Origin: Rhodocollybia butyracea
Lineage: Eukaryota > Basidiomycota > Agaricomycetes > Agaricales > Omphalotaceae
Length of the DNA: 64,000 nt
Assembly: GCA_015501585.1 (NCBI GenBank)
Contig: JADNRY010000008.1
Location: 682,001-746,000 of the forward strand
Direction: 5' to 3'
Part shown: positions 37,801 to 49,425 of the stretch, one piece after another
Position numbering within the stretch: position 1 is the stretch's first letter
Layout of the letters: every line of letters starts with the position of its first letter
The notes under the pieces: model-generated
Database searches by the model: none
The model's input: the letters and a program-made list of their open reading frames with translations, nothing else
What the model was told of the DNA's origin: nothing
Program-made: the position numbers and the translations under genes

Positions 37801-38102
37801 ACAAGACTCAATCCGGCTCCAGCACGAGTCTGTAGATCCACAACCTTAGCCGTTCCTGCTTCGGACTTCGCCCATATTTTCGTTAGGGTTCCAAATCCTA
37901 CCTGTTCCGCGAGGTCATAGATGTAAACCGAGGAAGTGGTTTTTGCTCGCGATGAGATGAATTCCACAGCATTAGATGCTGATACTCTGGGGTCTTCAAG
38001 CATTTGCTCGAAGGTGGTTGCAGTAATACCCCCTAACTTGGGGGAAGCTGGGGACACCAGGGTAACTGAGGAAGAAAGAGAATCGGGGACGTCGACCGCC
38101 AT
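34820..38102 (-). CDS. MET10: Sulfite reductase [NADPH] flavoprotein (alpha) subunit
   Basis: Flavoprotein subunit of assimilatory sulfite reductase, which passes electrons from NADPH to the hemoprotein subunit to make sulfide for cysteine and methionine. Start at 38102 (MAVDVPDSLSSSVTLV). The long first exon holds the N-terminal pyruvate-ferredoxin-oxidoreductase-like region (SALLxx-type FTSPQGLSLMSPALS, VSVNVLRPWDEAALRAVLP), then the FAD-binding domain with FHLEFDTSGTGLKYAIGEAL and RHYSIASAQSVV. After an intron come SPKYGQCTRYLAGLQIG and VSIKPSVMK. The last exon carries the NADPH domain: MAGLGTGAAPFRAFLQ, YYYFGSRHQSQEYLY, FYLCGPTWPVPD and the C-terminal EERYVLEVY. About 1,070 residues, as in Met10. 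No flavodoxin domain, as expected for fungal alpha subunits. Confidence 0.9.
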
Positions 38103-38280
38103 GGATGTAAGCTAGTTGTAAAAGGTAAAATTTGGACATGTTTTATCATAAGTAAAGATGAGCAAAAAGTTGGCAAGAAGCACGCCTTAAATTTAAGCGC
38201 CCACCGCATTCGGATCAGCGTCGGAGCTCGTTCCGCTGCTTATCGTAGTTTCATCTCATTCGAATCCTTAGACTTCCACT
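38103..38280. promoter_or_regulatory. Divergent promoter MET10-like / UPRT
   Basis: 178 bp between two divergent start codons. It contains a palindromic TTAAATTTAA near 38187-38196 and a GC-rich stretch. Both genes must be driven from here. Confidence 0.4.
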
Positions 38281-39342
38281 ATGGCAGGCGTTCATAAGCT
38301 CTCACACCCCATTGTGAACGCGGAGCTCAGCAAACTCAGAATGAACTCCACAACTTCCAAAGAGTTCCGAGAGGTGAATTTGAGAAAAGACCTTCAACTG
38401 TCGCTGATATTCTGCACTAGGGCATACACAATATCGCTCTTGTTCTAGGACTAGAGGCATCCAGGGATTTGGAAGAGGAAACATTTGACGGAGTAAATCT
38501 GTCCAAAATCTAATGCCTTATCGATCTTCATTAATGCTTCATTGACGGCACTCTACAGCGTTCACCTGTCGCATCTTTCAAGGGTACTATCATCAAACCG
38601 CGGATTGGTTTAACACCAATTCTACGTGCTGGCCTTGGAATGACAGACGCTCTTGTATGAGGTTTCTCGCATATCGTATGGACGTATGAAATGATAGCCA
38701 ATCTTCCTCCGCAGTTGACTCTTTTCCCGTACGTGGTTGGTCCTTTAAGCCGCTATTCCTGGTCTCTCTCATGGTTTTTTTTTCAGATCTGCTCCTGTTT
38801 ACCATCTCGGACTCTTCAGGGAGAAAGTAACTCTTCAGCCTGTCGAATGTAAGGAATAGCATGACATGTTGCAAGCTACAGAGCTAAGTTGGCCTGTAGA
38901 CTACTCCAAGTTACCAGAGCCTCCAGCCGTTGATATGGTTTATCTTTTGGATCCTCTCATTGCTACTGGTGGAACTGCCACTGCTGCTCTTACCATGATT
39001 CATGACTGGGGTATCCCTGGTAAAACCTTTCCAAACAATTCGGATGGCTATCTAACATCATACAGTTGAGAAAATCAAACTTCTGTGTGTACTTGCATCC
39101 CAAGAAGGTCTGAGAAATGTTCAGAAGGAATTCCCTAGACTCGAGGTAAGCCCTACGCGTATTCATTGACAATACTAAAACGATAGATAGATCTGGGTTG
39201 CAGGCATCGATGAAACGTTAACAAAGGAGGGAATTATCAGTCCTGGTTTAGGCGACACCGTAAGTAAGATAAGATCTATGAATTTAAACATCCCAGCTGA
39301 GGTAGTTTATAGGGAGACCGACTCTTCAATACTCTGCAATGA
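38281..39342 (+). CDS. FUR1: Uracil phosphoribosyltransferase
   Basis: Pyrimidine salvage enzyme (uracil + PRPP to UMP). Every frame is short, but eight exons rebuild the family exactly: MAGVHKLSHPIVNAELSKLR ... KEFRE; GIHNIALVLGLEASRDLEEE; RSPVASFKGTIIKPRIGLTP ILRAGLGMTDAL; a 14-nt microexon (38715-38728) giving LTLFP; SAPVYHLGLFREKVTLQPVE; YYSKLPEPPAVDMVYLLDPL IATGGTATAAL (the PRPP-binding loop); VEKIKLLCVLASQEGLRNVQ; IWVAGIDETLTKEGIISPGL GDT; and a final GDRLFNTLQ with the stop at 39340-39342. All junctions are GT-AG and keep frame. So the gene is intact, not a pseudogene. Confidence 0.88.
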
Positions 39343-39409
39343 AAGTTTCCAATTGGCAAGTCGCAAATAATATTAGTATAATAGCAAAGTCATTTCAAAG
39401 TTTTTCACG

Positions 39410-40799
39410 CTACTTACATCGACGTTTATACTCGCAGGGTTTCAGAGTATCTGCTTGAGATGATATATCATCCCATTCTTTCTGGCTCTTGAACTTGCGA
39501 GAGACTTTCTTGAACTCAAACAAAGTGAAATGGGTGTTTCTTTCGTCCTGCGGATATGTCAATCTTCGTAAATACGAACGGGTGCACAACACTCACCTTG
39601 GACTTGAGCTTGAAACCAATGGATGAAACAAGGGACACGAAAGTCTCTATATCCAGGAACCGACTAGTCACCTCTGCAATTTTGAGCTCTCCACTGAAAT
39701 AGATTATAAGCTCACCCGAAGCACGGAAGAACAAGCAACGTACTTTGGCTTTAGGACTCTCCACGCGTCACGTATTGACTGAGGCCAATTTGTACTCATG
39801 AGGCTCAACGAAAACACCACCACATCGACAATGTGAGCTTCGCCATCCGAAATCGAACCTTCACTCCCTTCCGAGCCGGGAAGGGGTAGCGTCCCACATA
39901 TATCGGCTTCCACTACATATGGATTATTCGAGACAAGATCGAATGACAGAACGGATAACCCTTTCGGTATGAGGGCCCGAGCAATGGCCGCATCGCCACA
40001 GCCCAAATCAACTACAACCGTTTTCGCTGGATAACTAGATAGCATTTCGACGTAATGATCAACGGGATTTGTAGGCCATGATAGGACTTGCTGGCGGAAA
40101 CCATTGTGGTACTGTGTGTGCGATGAGTAATTCAGAAGGAAGAATACAGGAAGTGAGTTTTACCTCGGAATAGACTGTAGGATCTTCTTGCATCATTCGA
40201 TGTGCGTCTTCGCTATTAGTTTCGTAAAGTGTTTGGTTGAGTAGACTGCGTTGGGAAGGAGTGAGGATACAAGAGGTACGATGGATTACCACTCACCGAA
40301 AACGTGCTCCCTCCAGCTTCTGCTTCATGCCTTTCTGCATGCTCGTTAATCCAGATGAGGGTTCGTCGTTCGATTTAACGGTCAAGTTATCGTTAGAAGC
40401 AGACTGCTGTTTTGATAGGCTCTCTTTAGATGCCTGTTTACGAGCATCATGGCTCTGTTTCGCCTTTTTCGCTGCTCTTTCCGACGTCATCAAGGGCATA
40501 GGTAAAGAAATGCTTTTCTTGTCCACTTCGGCACTGGCTGCTTGATTTCGTTTCTTCTTCTTTCGCTGAGATTGAGATGATTGACTACCAGTGTTGGATT
40601 TAGCGGCATCCACGCGCGACTCATCCTCGTCCCGCTTCTTGGTCAACTTTTTGACAAGTTTTTCAAGGTTAATTTCCGAAGAGTGGACTCTAGTTTCCGA
40701 ACCTGTATCGCTTGTTGGTCTCTTGCGTTTCCGAGAACCAGCCTCTGGGACAGGATCTGCGGACATCGACCATCCTGGAACGTCAAATTTGAAAGGCAT
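39410..40799 (-). CDS. RRP8: rRNA-processing protein 8 (25S rRNA N1-methyladenosine methyltransferase)
   Basis: Nucleolar SAM-dependent methyltransferase that makes m1A in helix 25.1 of 25S rRNA. Start at 40799 (MPFKFDVPGWSM). The first exon is a Lys/Arg/Ser-rich disordered segment with several KKxKR-type nuclear signals and ends QKGMKQKLEGARFR. Then LLNQTLYETNSEDAHRMMQ, YHNGFRQQVLSWPTNPVDHY, VVVDLGCGDAAIARAL (SAM motif I), SFDLVSNNPYVVEADI and VVVFSLSLMSTNW (motif IV form typical of Rrp8). After an intron come GELIIYFSGELKIAEVTSRF and, after another, THFTLFEFKKV; it ends with a basic tail at 39410. Five introns. Its 3' end is 68 bp from the convergent UPRT stop. Confidence 0.88.
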
Positions 40800-41356
40800 G
40801 TATTAGCGCCCGAATAGCGCCTTGTTGTGAGGTCAATTAGAGTTCAAGAAATATAAATGCTCGAGTCCAGATCGGTCAAGCTCTCCATGTAAACGTAGAT
40901 ATTTCCTTGGTTTCGCCTCCATTCCAGTCGGTCTCTACAAGATTTAGACTGCGGCGGGAAGGTCACTAAACCGATACCCTCAACCCTCAAGGCCTCATAG
41001 ATCCATCAACAAACTCAGCCTTCTACGAGTCACCAGTCCACCCTTTGTGATTAGCTACGTATGGGGGGCGCCAGAATCATAATGCAAAACTGGCACGAGG
41101 CTTCGCCCCCAGCAGAGTAGGCACCCACTCCTCGTTTCGCATTCAGTCTACTAGCAATATGTTTGCGATCGACTCAAACGCCACGACCTTCTTTAGACTT
41201 CGGCGCAGCTGAACCTTGTAAGAATTCAAAGAAACGCGTTTTTCGCTCGCTTCTGTTCGTCATAGCCACCTTCATTTACATACTTAACTGTGGGTTGAAA
41301 CGATCTTTATCCCACAAGTCTCTTTGTCTACCAGCACTCGATTTTACTCGCTGATC
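40800..41356. other. Intergenic region, divergent promoters
   Basis: About 560 bp between the Rrp8 (-) and HerA-like (+) starts. No gene recognised; the short + frame at 41163-41354 has no features. Confidence 0.45.
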
Positions 41357-43230
41357 ATGGTGTTAGACCAAGGATTGACTGAGCGTCGTTCATCGGTGAG
41401 TAACTTTCGAGGCATCCCTTGTCCTTGTCCTTATTATATTTTTGATTTTACGAAGACCAAATCCAACGCCCCTGAGGAATGGGGCCTTCTCCATAGAGAA
41501 TCCCCAGCGCATCAAAGTCCGATGGAGGTTCACGCCCTCAAAGACGCGCCGATTTTGACGAGAGAGGCATTTGATCGCTGCAGCTCACACGCTGCTCAAT
41601 ACGGAGTTCTCGGTTGCGCAGTATCGTGCCAGTAAGTTCTGAGGTGAAAGGTGTTCGACGGTTACTTCTGATTTTGTACGCAGCCTCAAGGACAAAAAGT
41701 ACACATTCAGGGATCCTCGTCTGTATCTGAATACGGTAAGAAATTTTTCCATGTCGAGTAAGTCACCTGATGGACCCTTTCACGCAGAATGCCCCTCTGT
41801 CCGCTCTTGTATGTGGTGTCCAAGGTTTGCGGTTCTATTTTTGCATACATTGTTTATTTATATTGCCTCCAAGGTTCTGGAAAATCCCATACGGTTTCTG
41901 TCATGTTGGAAAATATGCTTATAGCTAACTCTCCGGCACTGGGAAATCTGTCGAAGCCTCTCTCCGGCCTCGTCTTGCACTTTTCCGAAGGTGGCCCGGG
42001 CTCTGGACCTTGTGAGGCAGCCTGGGTTGGTGTTTCGGACCGCCCCTCAATCGTACCTCCTCCAGTGAGGGTCTACGTATCAAAATCATCTCTGAACACG
42101 ATGAGGACTGTCTACGCTCCTCTGACAAAACGGGGCAATGTCGTTGTTGAACCACTCCAGTTTAACGAGTCTGAGCTCGATGCTCAGGCTTTCCTCTCGC
42201 TAATGGCTGTAGGATCTTCCGACGGTGCGCCTCTCTACATCCAGATCCTCCTCGTAAGTCGCACAAGCAACTCCCTCTGCAATCTACTCATCTATCGACT
42301 CTAGTCGATCCTGCGTGATCTTGGCGAATCCTTCTCATACCCAGCACTCATGTCTGCACTGGAGTTGAAGAAGAAGAACTTTAACCCAGCACAGCTAGCG
42401 GGCTTGGAGCAAAGGCTTTCTCTTCTGACCTCGTTCATGGCTCCAAAGAAGAACAAAAAGAACGGCTTGTGGGATACACTGACGGATCAGAGACGTTTTG
42501 CGCCCGGTGAATTGACGGTTATTGATCTCTCTGACCCCTTCATCGATCCTGCTTCGGCATGTGGTCTTTTCGAGGTTATAACACGTTTGTTTGTGCGCGC
42601 AGAAGTGAACACAGGAAAAGTTTTGGTTGTGGACGAAGCTCACAAGGTGTGTTTTGATTTTCTGGATCGTATACGGCTCCATTCAATAATATGTAGTACC
42701 TCTCTTCAAACAACAATGCATCTGGCTTCACAAAAGCTCTACTCAGCCTCACCAGACAACAGAGGCATCTCGCGATGCGTGTTATCATTAGCACCCAAGG
42801 TCAATAAAGCCAACTCTCAATTGCTCTCACTTATCGATGTTTTCCTCAGAGCCAACCGTCGTGAATCCTGTGTTGCTTGACCTCTGTACTGTTACTATCC
42901 TGCATAGGTTCTCTTCGCCTTCATGGTGGATCCATCTTGAAAAGCACGTCTCTGCAGACTTCTCGAATACCGAAGCCTTCGACAGAGTCGTGAGATTACA
43001 GGTAAATGCTTCTCATTGTGGGATTATCAGCGGAGCTGACTATAATCACACAGACTGGGGAAGCAATCGTGCTGGCGCCATCTGGTTTAACGACGTTCCC
43101 ATCGTCTGTCAGCGGTGACCCGGAGGCAATGCAGAGTGTGGGCCATATTGGTCGACATTATATTGTGCTTAAGACGCGCCAGAGGGTTATAGTAGATGGT
43201 GGAGCGTCTGTCCGTGTACTGAAAGATTGA
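41357..43230 (+). CDS. HerA/FtsK-like P-loop ATPase of unknown role
   Basis: P-loop NTPase with the look of the HerA-FtsK superfamily. First exon MVLDQGLTERRSS joins to TKSNAPEEWGLLHRESP after an intron. An in-frame exon NAPLSALVCGVQGSGKSHTV holds Walker A (GVQGSGKS, about 41868-41892). Walker B is KVLVVDEAHK (about 42618). MRVIISTQEPTVV, completed across an intron, matches the STQ-x-P sensor of HerA-like ATPases. SWWIHLEKHVSADF and TGEAIVLAPSGLTTF follow, the latter recalling the HerA C-terminal beta-barrel. Ends VLKD at 43230. About six introns, roughly 490 residues. Bacterial and archaeal HerA proteins pump DNA; what the fungal relatives do is not known to me. No partner nuclease gene is adjacent. 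Confidence 0.7.
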
Positions 43231-43753
43231 ATGTGCATACAATTTTTTGTTCGGTTATGAATACTCTCTTTATGCAGTGTATTGAGTACAGAGTTTATCA
43301 GATGTACTCAAGCTTTCACAGTGTTCTGGTTCCGAAGCTGAAGAGTCTCTCTTTGAGCATCCTCGGTTTGACGATGATCAGTGACTCGTTATTTCGGATG
43401 TCATCCGCTCTTGTTGGCAATGTTACTTGGTTTTTCGTCTTCGGCGTATCCGACTTGAAAGTCAAAACTCGTCAGATATCGGTACGAGGGTCCTCACTCT
43501 TTATTTGGCTTGCAGGTAGATTTATTAGAGGGAAACTGCCAAAGGAATGACTCCTGTGAACAAACCCCGTTGAAACCGATATATACTTAGCCGTCAACCC
43601 ACAGAAGACCAGGAAATCTGGCATTTTACTTTACAGGACAGGTCCTTCTCTTACTTATTTCCAAGCTGGTTCACCAGTTTTAATTTTTCTAGGGTAGAGA
43701 TGAATACCACATTGTAAACAATGTTTGAGCAATTCTATTGTTGATGTTTTCTT
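43231..43753. other. Convergent intergenic region, no gene
   Basis: 520 bp between convergent 3' ends. The 107-codon + frame at 43227-43550 directly follows the upstream stop and lacks family features; it is probably 3' UTR. Confidence 0.45.
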
Positions 43754-45456
43754 CTAGGCGATGCAGCTACGCTTGCTGCCACATCTCCATGAAGAAAAAG
43801 ATCTTCCGAGCAGCCTTCGGAAACGTGTGAACCAGGAATCACTATGACCATATGACCATATCCTCGTCAAGGTGTAAAGAGCAGCTATAACTGTCCCGAG
43901 GATGCTGAGAAAGATGACCAGGATGACCCCGACAACGACACGGCCAGCAGTATCATGGCTGCTCAGAATACCTAGCGCGTATGCAAAAGTAGATAAGGTG
44001 AAAGTGCCCACACAAGTAAGACGGGAGGAAGACTGAGTAGCATAGCGTGTCCATGAAACCCGAGCATATTATGCTGAACATTCCGCATGTATGTGAACTA
44101 GATACATAGTTGAAACCACTGACACATCTGAGAGGTGGTGAAATGCACGCACAGAATCAATAGCTCGGTATTTTGCTTGATGTTGCCATATTGCAAACAC
44201 TCCGACAATGATACTTCCCAGTGAGCTGAAAGCGGACACGAGCGCAGCTAGCTCTACAAAACGAGAAATATTAGGTACCGAAAGGAGGCCGACCGTAGCG
44301 GACAGTAATACAGTTGACTGGAATCACAAGTAAGCAATAGAGGGAAAAACGCGATACAATACTTACAATTAGAAGGAAGTCAGAGTACTCTCTAACCAGG
44401 CGGCCAATGTATTTTTCCCAGTTGGCTTGCATTCCAGCCAATCGCCCACGATATTCGAATGACTGTTTAACTAGTCGCATATAGCTGTATGGGATGCCAA
44501 AAAACACAACATTCATGATGAGATGCACAAAAGGGAGCGCTGTAGCTGCAGGCAAGGCTACCTTGGGCCGAGTAAATTTATTTCTGAGACGTTGGCCTAG
44601 TTCTTTACGAGGAAGTTGGCCATACATCTCTGCGTCTCTGAAACTGCAGATTTCACGTAGAAGCCAAGCAAGGAATGCGACTTTGGCTGGTGATTTATCA
44701 TAACAAGGCGCTATATATCCGATAAGTATAATATCTACTCTTCAAAGCACGAAACTCACATTCAAATTCCTTAATACGTCGGAGCAGCTCTTCGCACTCG
44801 TCTTTTGAAAAGGGAACGACACACTGAGCACCAGAGATCAGATTGTCAGCCTACGGTGATCATCAGACTCGCATATGTACAATACATGGAAGAAGGGCAA
44901 CAGACGTAGAACCAAGCTAGTGCATCACAAGCATCGGGTACTGCTCGTACAGGACATGGTATGTGGGCTGAATGGGCCCACAAATAGTTCCAGTATAGCC
45001 TTCTCCGACGGTTTACTAGCAAAGATTATTTATTTAATGAGAAGGAAACGGTCGATCGAGTGAAGACTTACAAGTTGCTGGATCCATGACCGAAAATGCG
45101 TGGCTGTCAGCATTTTCATACTTGTGTGCAGCGATGCAGTGGGTATGATTGATGTAAAGCGCAAAGTTAGTACAGTCTCCAGAATTGCCGACGTGCATCT
45201 GGACTTCCAAATCTTCCTCCCAGTCATTGATACCAATATCCAATGCGCTGTGCAGGACGACGGAAAGTAGTCCAGGATTCCGTATATCCTGATCGACGAC
45301 GATTCGACCGTCGGAAAAGTAAATCGAGCCTTGAGGATGCACGAACATCTGCCAACCGTCCGGTAGTAAGGACGAAGAATCTAGGTCTTTGTACTCGTCA
45401 ACAGAGTCTGTGAGCGTGTTTGACCTCATCATCGTAGAAGTTTGAAAGTTGTACAT
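43754..45456 (-). CDS. WW-domain-like multi-transmembrane protein, unknown function
   Basis: Start at 45456 (MYNFQTSTMMRSNTLTDS). The N-terminal part has LLPDGWQMFVHPQGSIYFSD, a WW-domain-like strand pattern (GW...P.G..YF), followed by a cytosolic region with GINDWEEDLEVQMHVGN and YINHTHCIAAHKYENADSHA. Later exons give ADNLISGAQCVVPFSKDECE ELLRRI, then LPRKELGQRLRNKF, and three or four hydrophobic helices (LIMNVVFFGIPYSYM, the DFLLI region, VGVILVIFLSILGTVIAALY) with the stop at 43754. Multi-exon, with several exons placed only approximately. This arrangement, a WW-like head and a C-terminal membrane bundle, occurs in mushroom genomes as far as I recall. No function is established to my knowledge. 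The start lies 80 bp from the divergent Nsp1 start. Confidence 0.65.
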
Positions 45457-45536
45457 CGAATTCTGATCATAATACTATTCGGTGATGGTTCATCGCTAAG
45501 CGCGCGCACGCGTTTTGCTCTCAACTTTCATCTCAA
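45457..45536. promoter_or_regulatory. Very short divergent promoter (WW/TM gene and NSP1)
   Basis: 80 bp separates the two start codons. It includes a GCGCGCGCACGCG alternating purine-pyrimidine run at about 45500-45512. Confidence 0.4.
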
Positions 45537-47506
45537 ATGAGTTTTTTCACGAACAACAACGCAGGAACAGCGGGGCAGACTGGAACAGGAACAGGACTAG
45601 GCGGAGGAAACATGTTCGGCGGTGGGGGAGGGTCTACAGGTACTCCGAGCATTTTTGGTAATACTGGTCCGTAAATCTCTCCATTCTGCTTTATCAACAA
45701 CTAACAACAACAATACAGCAAATAAACCAGCGGGTTCCATCTTTGCCAACCCTTCAGCACCAAGCGGCTCAAGCTTTTTCGGAAGTCCTAGTGGGAGTGG
45801 CGCGTCAGCTCCTGCACCTACTTCGTTCGGAGCGTCAAATACGAGCAGTACAGCAGCTACGCCTACGCCTTCTACAACAAACCCACTGTTCGGAGGGGGC
45901 TCGTTCTCATTACCAAAACCAGCCGACCAAGCCAACAAGGACGCGCCGAAACCTGCTACTTCTAGCTGTGCGTCCTTTGATCATACATTGTCTTGTTACT
46001 TTATAACAGTTCTTTAAGTTTTCAACAATTCAAATCCGAGCGCATCTGGTAGGTTCTTACCCAGAACTTTTTGACACTGTCCCAACGCAACCTATCTCTT
46101 CGAATTAGGATCATCATCAGGACTTTTTGGTTCAACAACTCCAAAGCCAGCTGATAATGCTGCCTCGAATCCCGGGACGACCACTGCTCCGACAACCACT
46201 CCCGGCACAGGCTTACTAGGCGGTAGTTTGTTTGGAAAATCTCCTGCATCAGCCGCTGCCCAGAATCCTGCCACTGGGATCACCTCAGTGTCTTCCTTCT
46301 CTCTTGGTCCAAACACTACTAGTACTACCCCTGCTGCTGGTTCCTCAACAGCAGCTCCAGGTATATCATCCATCGCTGTACTACTATCCGATGAAATTCT
46401 CATTCATTCCCAGCATTAGGCGGAAGTCTTTTTGGAGCAAAACCGGCTGAAAATAAAGTACCTGGTAAGAAAAAATAGCATTTTTCAAACATCTGTAACG
46501 TTACTTTGCTTAGATGCTCCTCCTGCTGCTACTGGTATGATAAATGCCCGTTCTGTTCTTCTCGTGCCGATCTTTCTTTCTTTCTTTCTTTATAGCTTCG
46601 GCCAGTGGTCTTGGTCTCCCAAAGCTTGGAGACAAACCAGGCGAGTTGTGTTACTCTCAGATCCACTGTTTTCATTGATATCTCCCAGGAGGCCCGTTAA
46701 ATGCCTCTTCGCTAGGTTCTTCAACAGCCAACTTAGTTGCTGTTCAACCGCCTTCCATGCTCCGAGGCAAAACCATTGAAGAGATCGTCAACAAGTGGTC
46801 CAATGATCTCGAGACTCATGTCAAAGAGTTCAACAAGTTTGCAGCTGAAGTGTCTGTATGGGATAGAGCTCTTATTGAGAATTCAAATACCGTACGTTGG
46901 CAGATCTGCTTCTCGACCAGGTTCTTGACTGTTTGTCCTTTAGCTGGCAGCGCTATATAGTCATGTTCTAGCGGCGGAACGTGAACAGGCTGAGGTCGAT
47001 CAGTCTCTTGATCACATCGAGCAACAACAGAGAGATTTGGCTGCTACCCTAGATGCTTACGAGAAGGTCACTGAAGAGATCTTTGGTGGCCAAGGAGGAA
47101 GCCTTCGTGCCCTTGACACTGGCCCCGCAGATACTGAACGAGACAAAAAGTATGTGTTTTGCTTCAAATGTACCTTGCACTCTCGTTGATCTTTCCCGAA
47201 TCTCTTAGCTACATGCTAGCAACAGATTTGCAGACCCACCTCGACGACCTTTCTGGCTCTCTAACCCAGATGATCGATGCCGTCAATGGTCTTTCCATGC
47301 CCTCAGGGAATGAGAAAACTCAAGAGGATCCAATGGCTCAGATTTCCCAGATTCTCAGTAGTCACTTGGATAGCTTGCAGTGGATCGACGGTGCTGTACG
47401 AGAAATCGAGGGCAAAGTTAGCGAGGTTGAACGGCGCGTCAACGAATCAGGGCATGCGCCCAGTTTGAATGCAAATAACTCGAGATCACGAAGTTTCCGG
47501 GCGTGA
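45537..47506 (+). CDS. NSP1: FG-repeat nucleoporin Nsp1
   Basis: Central-channel nucleoporin that pairs with Nup57/Nup49 and with Nup82. MSFFTNNNAGTAGQTGTGTG begins a Gly/Ser/Thr/Asn-rich FG region with FG, FGS, LFG and SLFG units (PSIFGN, SSFFGSPS, NPLFGGGSFSLPKP, SGLFGSTTPKP, GGSLFGKS, GGSLFGAKPAENKVP) spread over several short exons. The C-terminal coiled coil is the Nsp1_C domain: SMLRGKTIEEIVNKWSNDLE, HVKEFNKFAAEVSVWDRAL, HVLAAEREQAEVDQSLDHIE, YMLATDLQTHLDDLSGSL and a heptad-rich end at 47506. About 480 residues, with a shorter FG region than yeast Nsp1. An intron near 46575 contains a (tttc)n run. Confidence 0.88.
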
Positions 47507-48207
47507 TGATTTGCAAGTGTGCCTTGTAACGTATATCTATTTCACAGTATTGTCTTCCTCTGCACATGACTGTAGGTATCAATCATAAAAATCGCACTCG
47601 CGATATCACCCTCGTCTTTGAGATTGCGCCACAAATTTCCGATTGGCTTTTTTCGAACATGGAGATTATAGGCTTTGCTTTCTGTGCCACTGCCTGGAAA
47701 ACACTTATGGAAACTTGATGTACTGCCTGCGGGAGGAACACCTCCACCAGAAAACTCATATTACATAACATTTTTGTGTTCCGAGCTAGTCCTAACGTCG
47801 TAACGATCCCGATATATAGCCCCCATCATTTTAACTTGTATATTATATCCATCTGCGCTCCAAAGCTGCATCACCCCAGGCAACAAGTTTCGAGCCAACG
47901 CCTTGACAGGACGTACTACATTCAAGCTTTAAAAAGAAGCGCGTTTTCAACGAACATCTCGCTCCCGGACTCTTGCACATTAATTCCATAACAACTCTGT
48001 ATTATAAAGACTCGTTGCTTGCCCACTGACATGATGGACAAGATCAGTAAGAGGTCTACATACAGACTCTATCCTCAGTTAATCCACAGCCTCAAATTTA
48101 TACTCGGAAGAGGGGTTTGGTTCTCGGTGGTTCTTGGTGGTCTGAGACTTGAGCATTCATATGTTCATCAGTATCTATTCTGAAGGCACAGATTCATTAC
48201 ATCACTG
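47507..48207. other. Convergent intergenic region, no gene
   Basis: 700 bp between the NSP1 stop and the stop of the minus-strand membrane protein gene. No supported coding, RNA or repeat signal. Confidence 0.45.
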
Positions 48208-49425
48208 TCATTGTCCCGAGAATGCGGCTGGTAAATAATGATGGTTTTTCCCTTCTTCAAGAAGTTCGGGGCTGATTCGACATATATTATACACAGAAAT
48301 GTCGTCTATCTCCTTGAGTCTAAGTTTCGGTTCGACATTCCTGTTTCTGGATCCGCGTTGATAGGCCGAAGACATTTGATACTCGAGCATACAGCCTAGC
48401 CTTACTTCACGAAAAACATGGCCAGTTGTGATGCTGAGCGCAGCGTGCATAGGAGCAAGCAGGAGGCGTTTCGGTGGTAGGAAAGAATCATCCAGCATGA
48501 GGGAAAGCGTGACAATGCTGGCAGTTAACGATATGCTATTAGAGGGAGGTGATAAGAATCAGATATCCTATGAATGATCTTCCTGAACACTACTCACAGG
48601 TAATACAGCTGTCCTTCTCTTAAAATCGCTTTGGATAGTGCTGGTAGGTTTTTCCCCCATAAACTCGCAGCGAGCTTACTGACACCGGAGTCCGACGTAT
48701 TCCGGATCCGTATTGGAGTGGTGTTGGAATTTACAGACATTTGGAATATTCGATATGAGATCGCCGCAAAGACACAACTATCATGGATCAGGATCGATAT
48801 GACTGGGATGTAGTAGCTGTAATCCGAGTTGCAAATTCCCGAAGCAGCGCCAATGATGAGGAGTGAGCATGCCCCCGCTGCAAAGAGCCAAAGGAATGCG
48901 AAAAATCCTATCACAAACCGGTTGTCACAGAATATCGCTTTGACTCGTATAAAAAATTGAAGAAGGGTAGTCACCACAGCGATGTAGTCTACTACTGAAA
49001 TTGCGAGTGCCTTCGGCGCTGCGCATTGCCCTTCTAAATCTTCCGTTATGAGTAGAATCGTGAGTAAGCGAAATAGTAGCAGAATTTGAGCTAACTCACC
49101 GAAATACTGGAAAACGAAAGACGCCAGAAAAGTGTATCTCGAGGGGAATTTTCAGCTATTGCTGGAGTCCAAGATAAAACTTGCTCGTTTACCTGGAAAT
49201 AAAATACGCAACAGTCGGTGGACGGAACTTGTGAGGAAGAGACAATAGATCAATGTCGTCAGAAAAATGGATCAGGATATCCCACACTAGGACCTGGCTC
49301 TGGTTTAGAATTTGATACATTTAACAAAAATAAAGCCTCGTTTGTACCGAGGTAGCACTGGAAACCACATATTGAGTCCACACCGTTTGGGTAAGGAGAT
49401 CCAGCTCCTGCGAGTCAAGAGACAT
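48208..49425 (-). CDS. Basidiomycete multi-TM membrane protein, DUF6533/6534-like
   Basis: Start at 49425 (MSLDSQELDLLTQTVWTQYV). Exons then give ILIHFSDDIDLLSLPHKFRP P (cf. the D-x-x-x-x-F/W-x-D-E-I loop of DUF6533 proteins), ISxLASFVFQYF-like TM, VVTTLLQFFIRVKAIFCDN (TM plus basic loop), GFFAFLWLFAAGACSLLIIG (TM), YYIPVISILIHDSCVFAAIS (TM) with RIFQM, and LSKAILREGQLYYL, which in this family is the L-x-R-D/E-G-x-x-Y loop before the last helices. The C-terminal tail is polar and ends FSGQ at 48208. Predicted seven-helix-like membrane protein, function unknown. The family is widely expanded in mushrooms. A transposon has inserted 100 bp upstream of its start. Confidence 0.6.

Noticed and set aside
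38281..39342. Broken uracil phosphoribosyltransferase pseudogene
   Set aside because: Eight exons, including one of 14 nt, rebuild the full conserved sequence to the normal stop.
43227..43550. 107-codon ORF after the HerA-like gene
   Set aside because: Begins just after the stop codon and has no conserved features; best read as 3' UTR.
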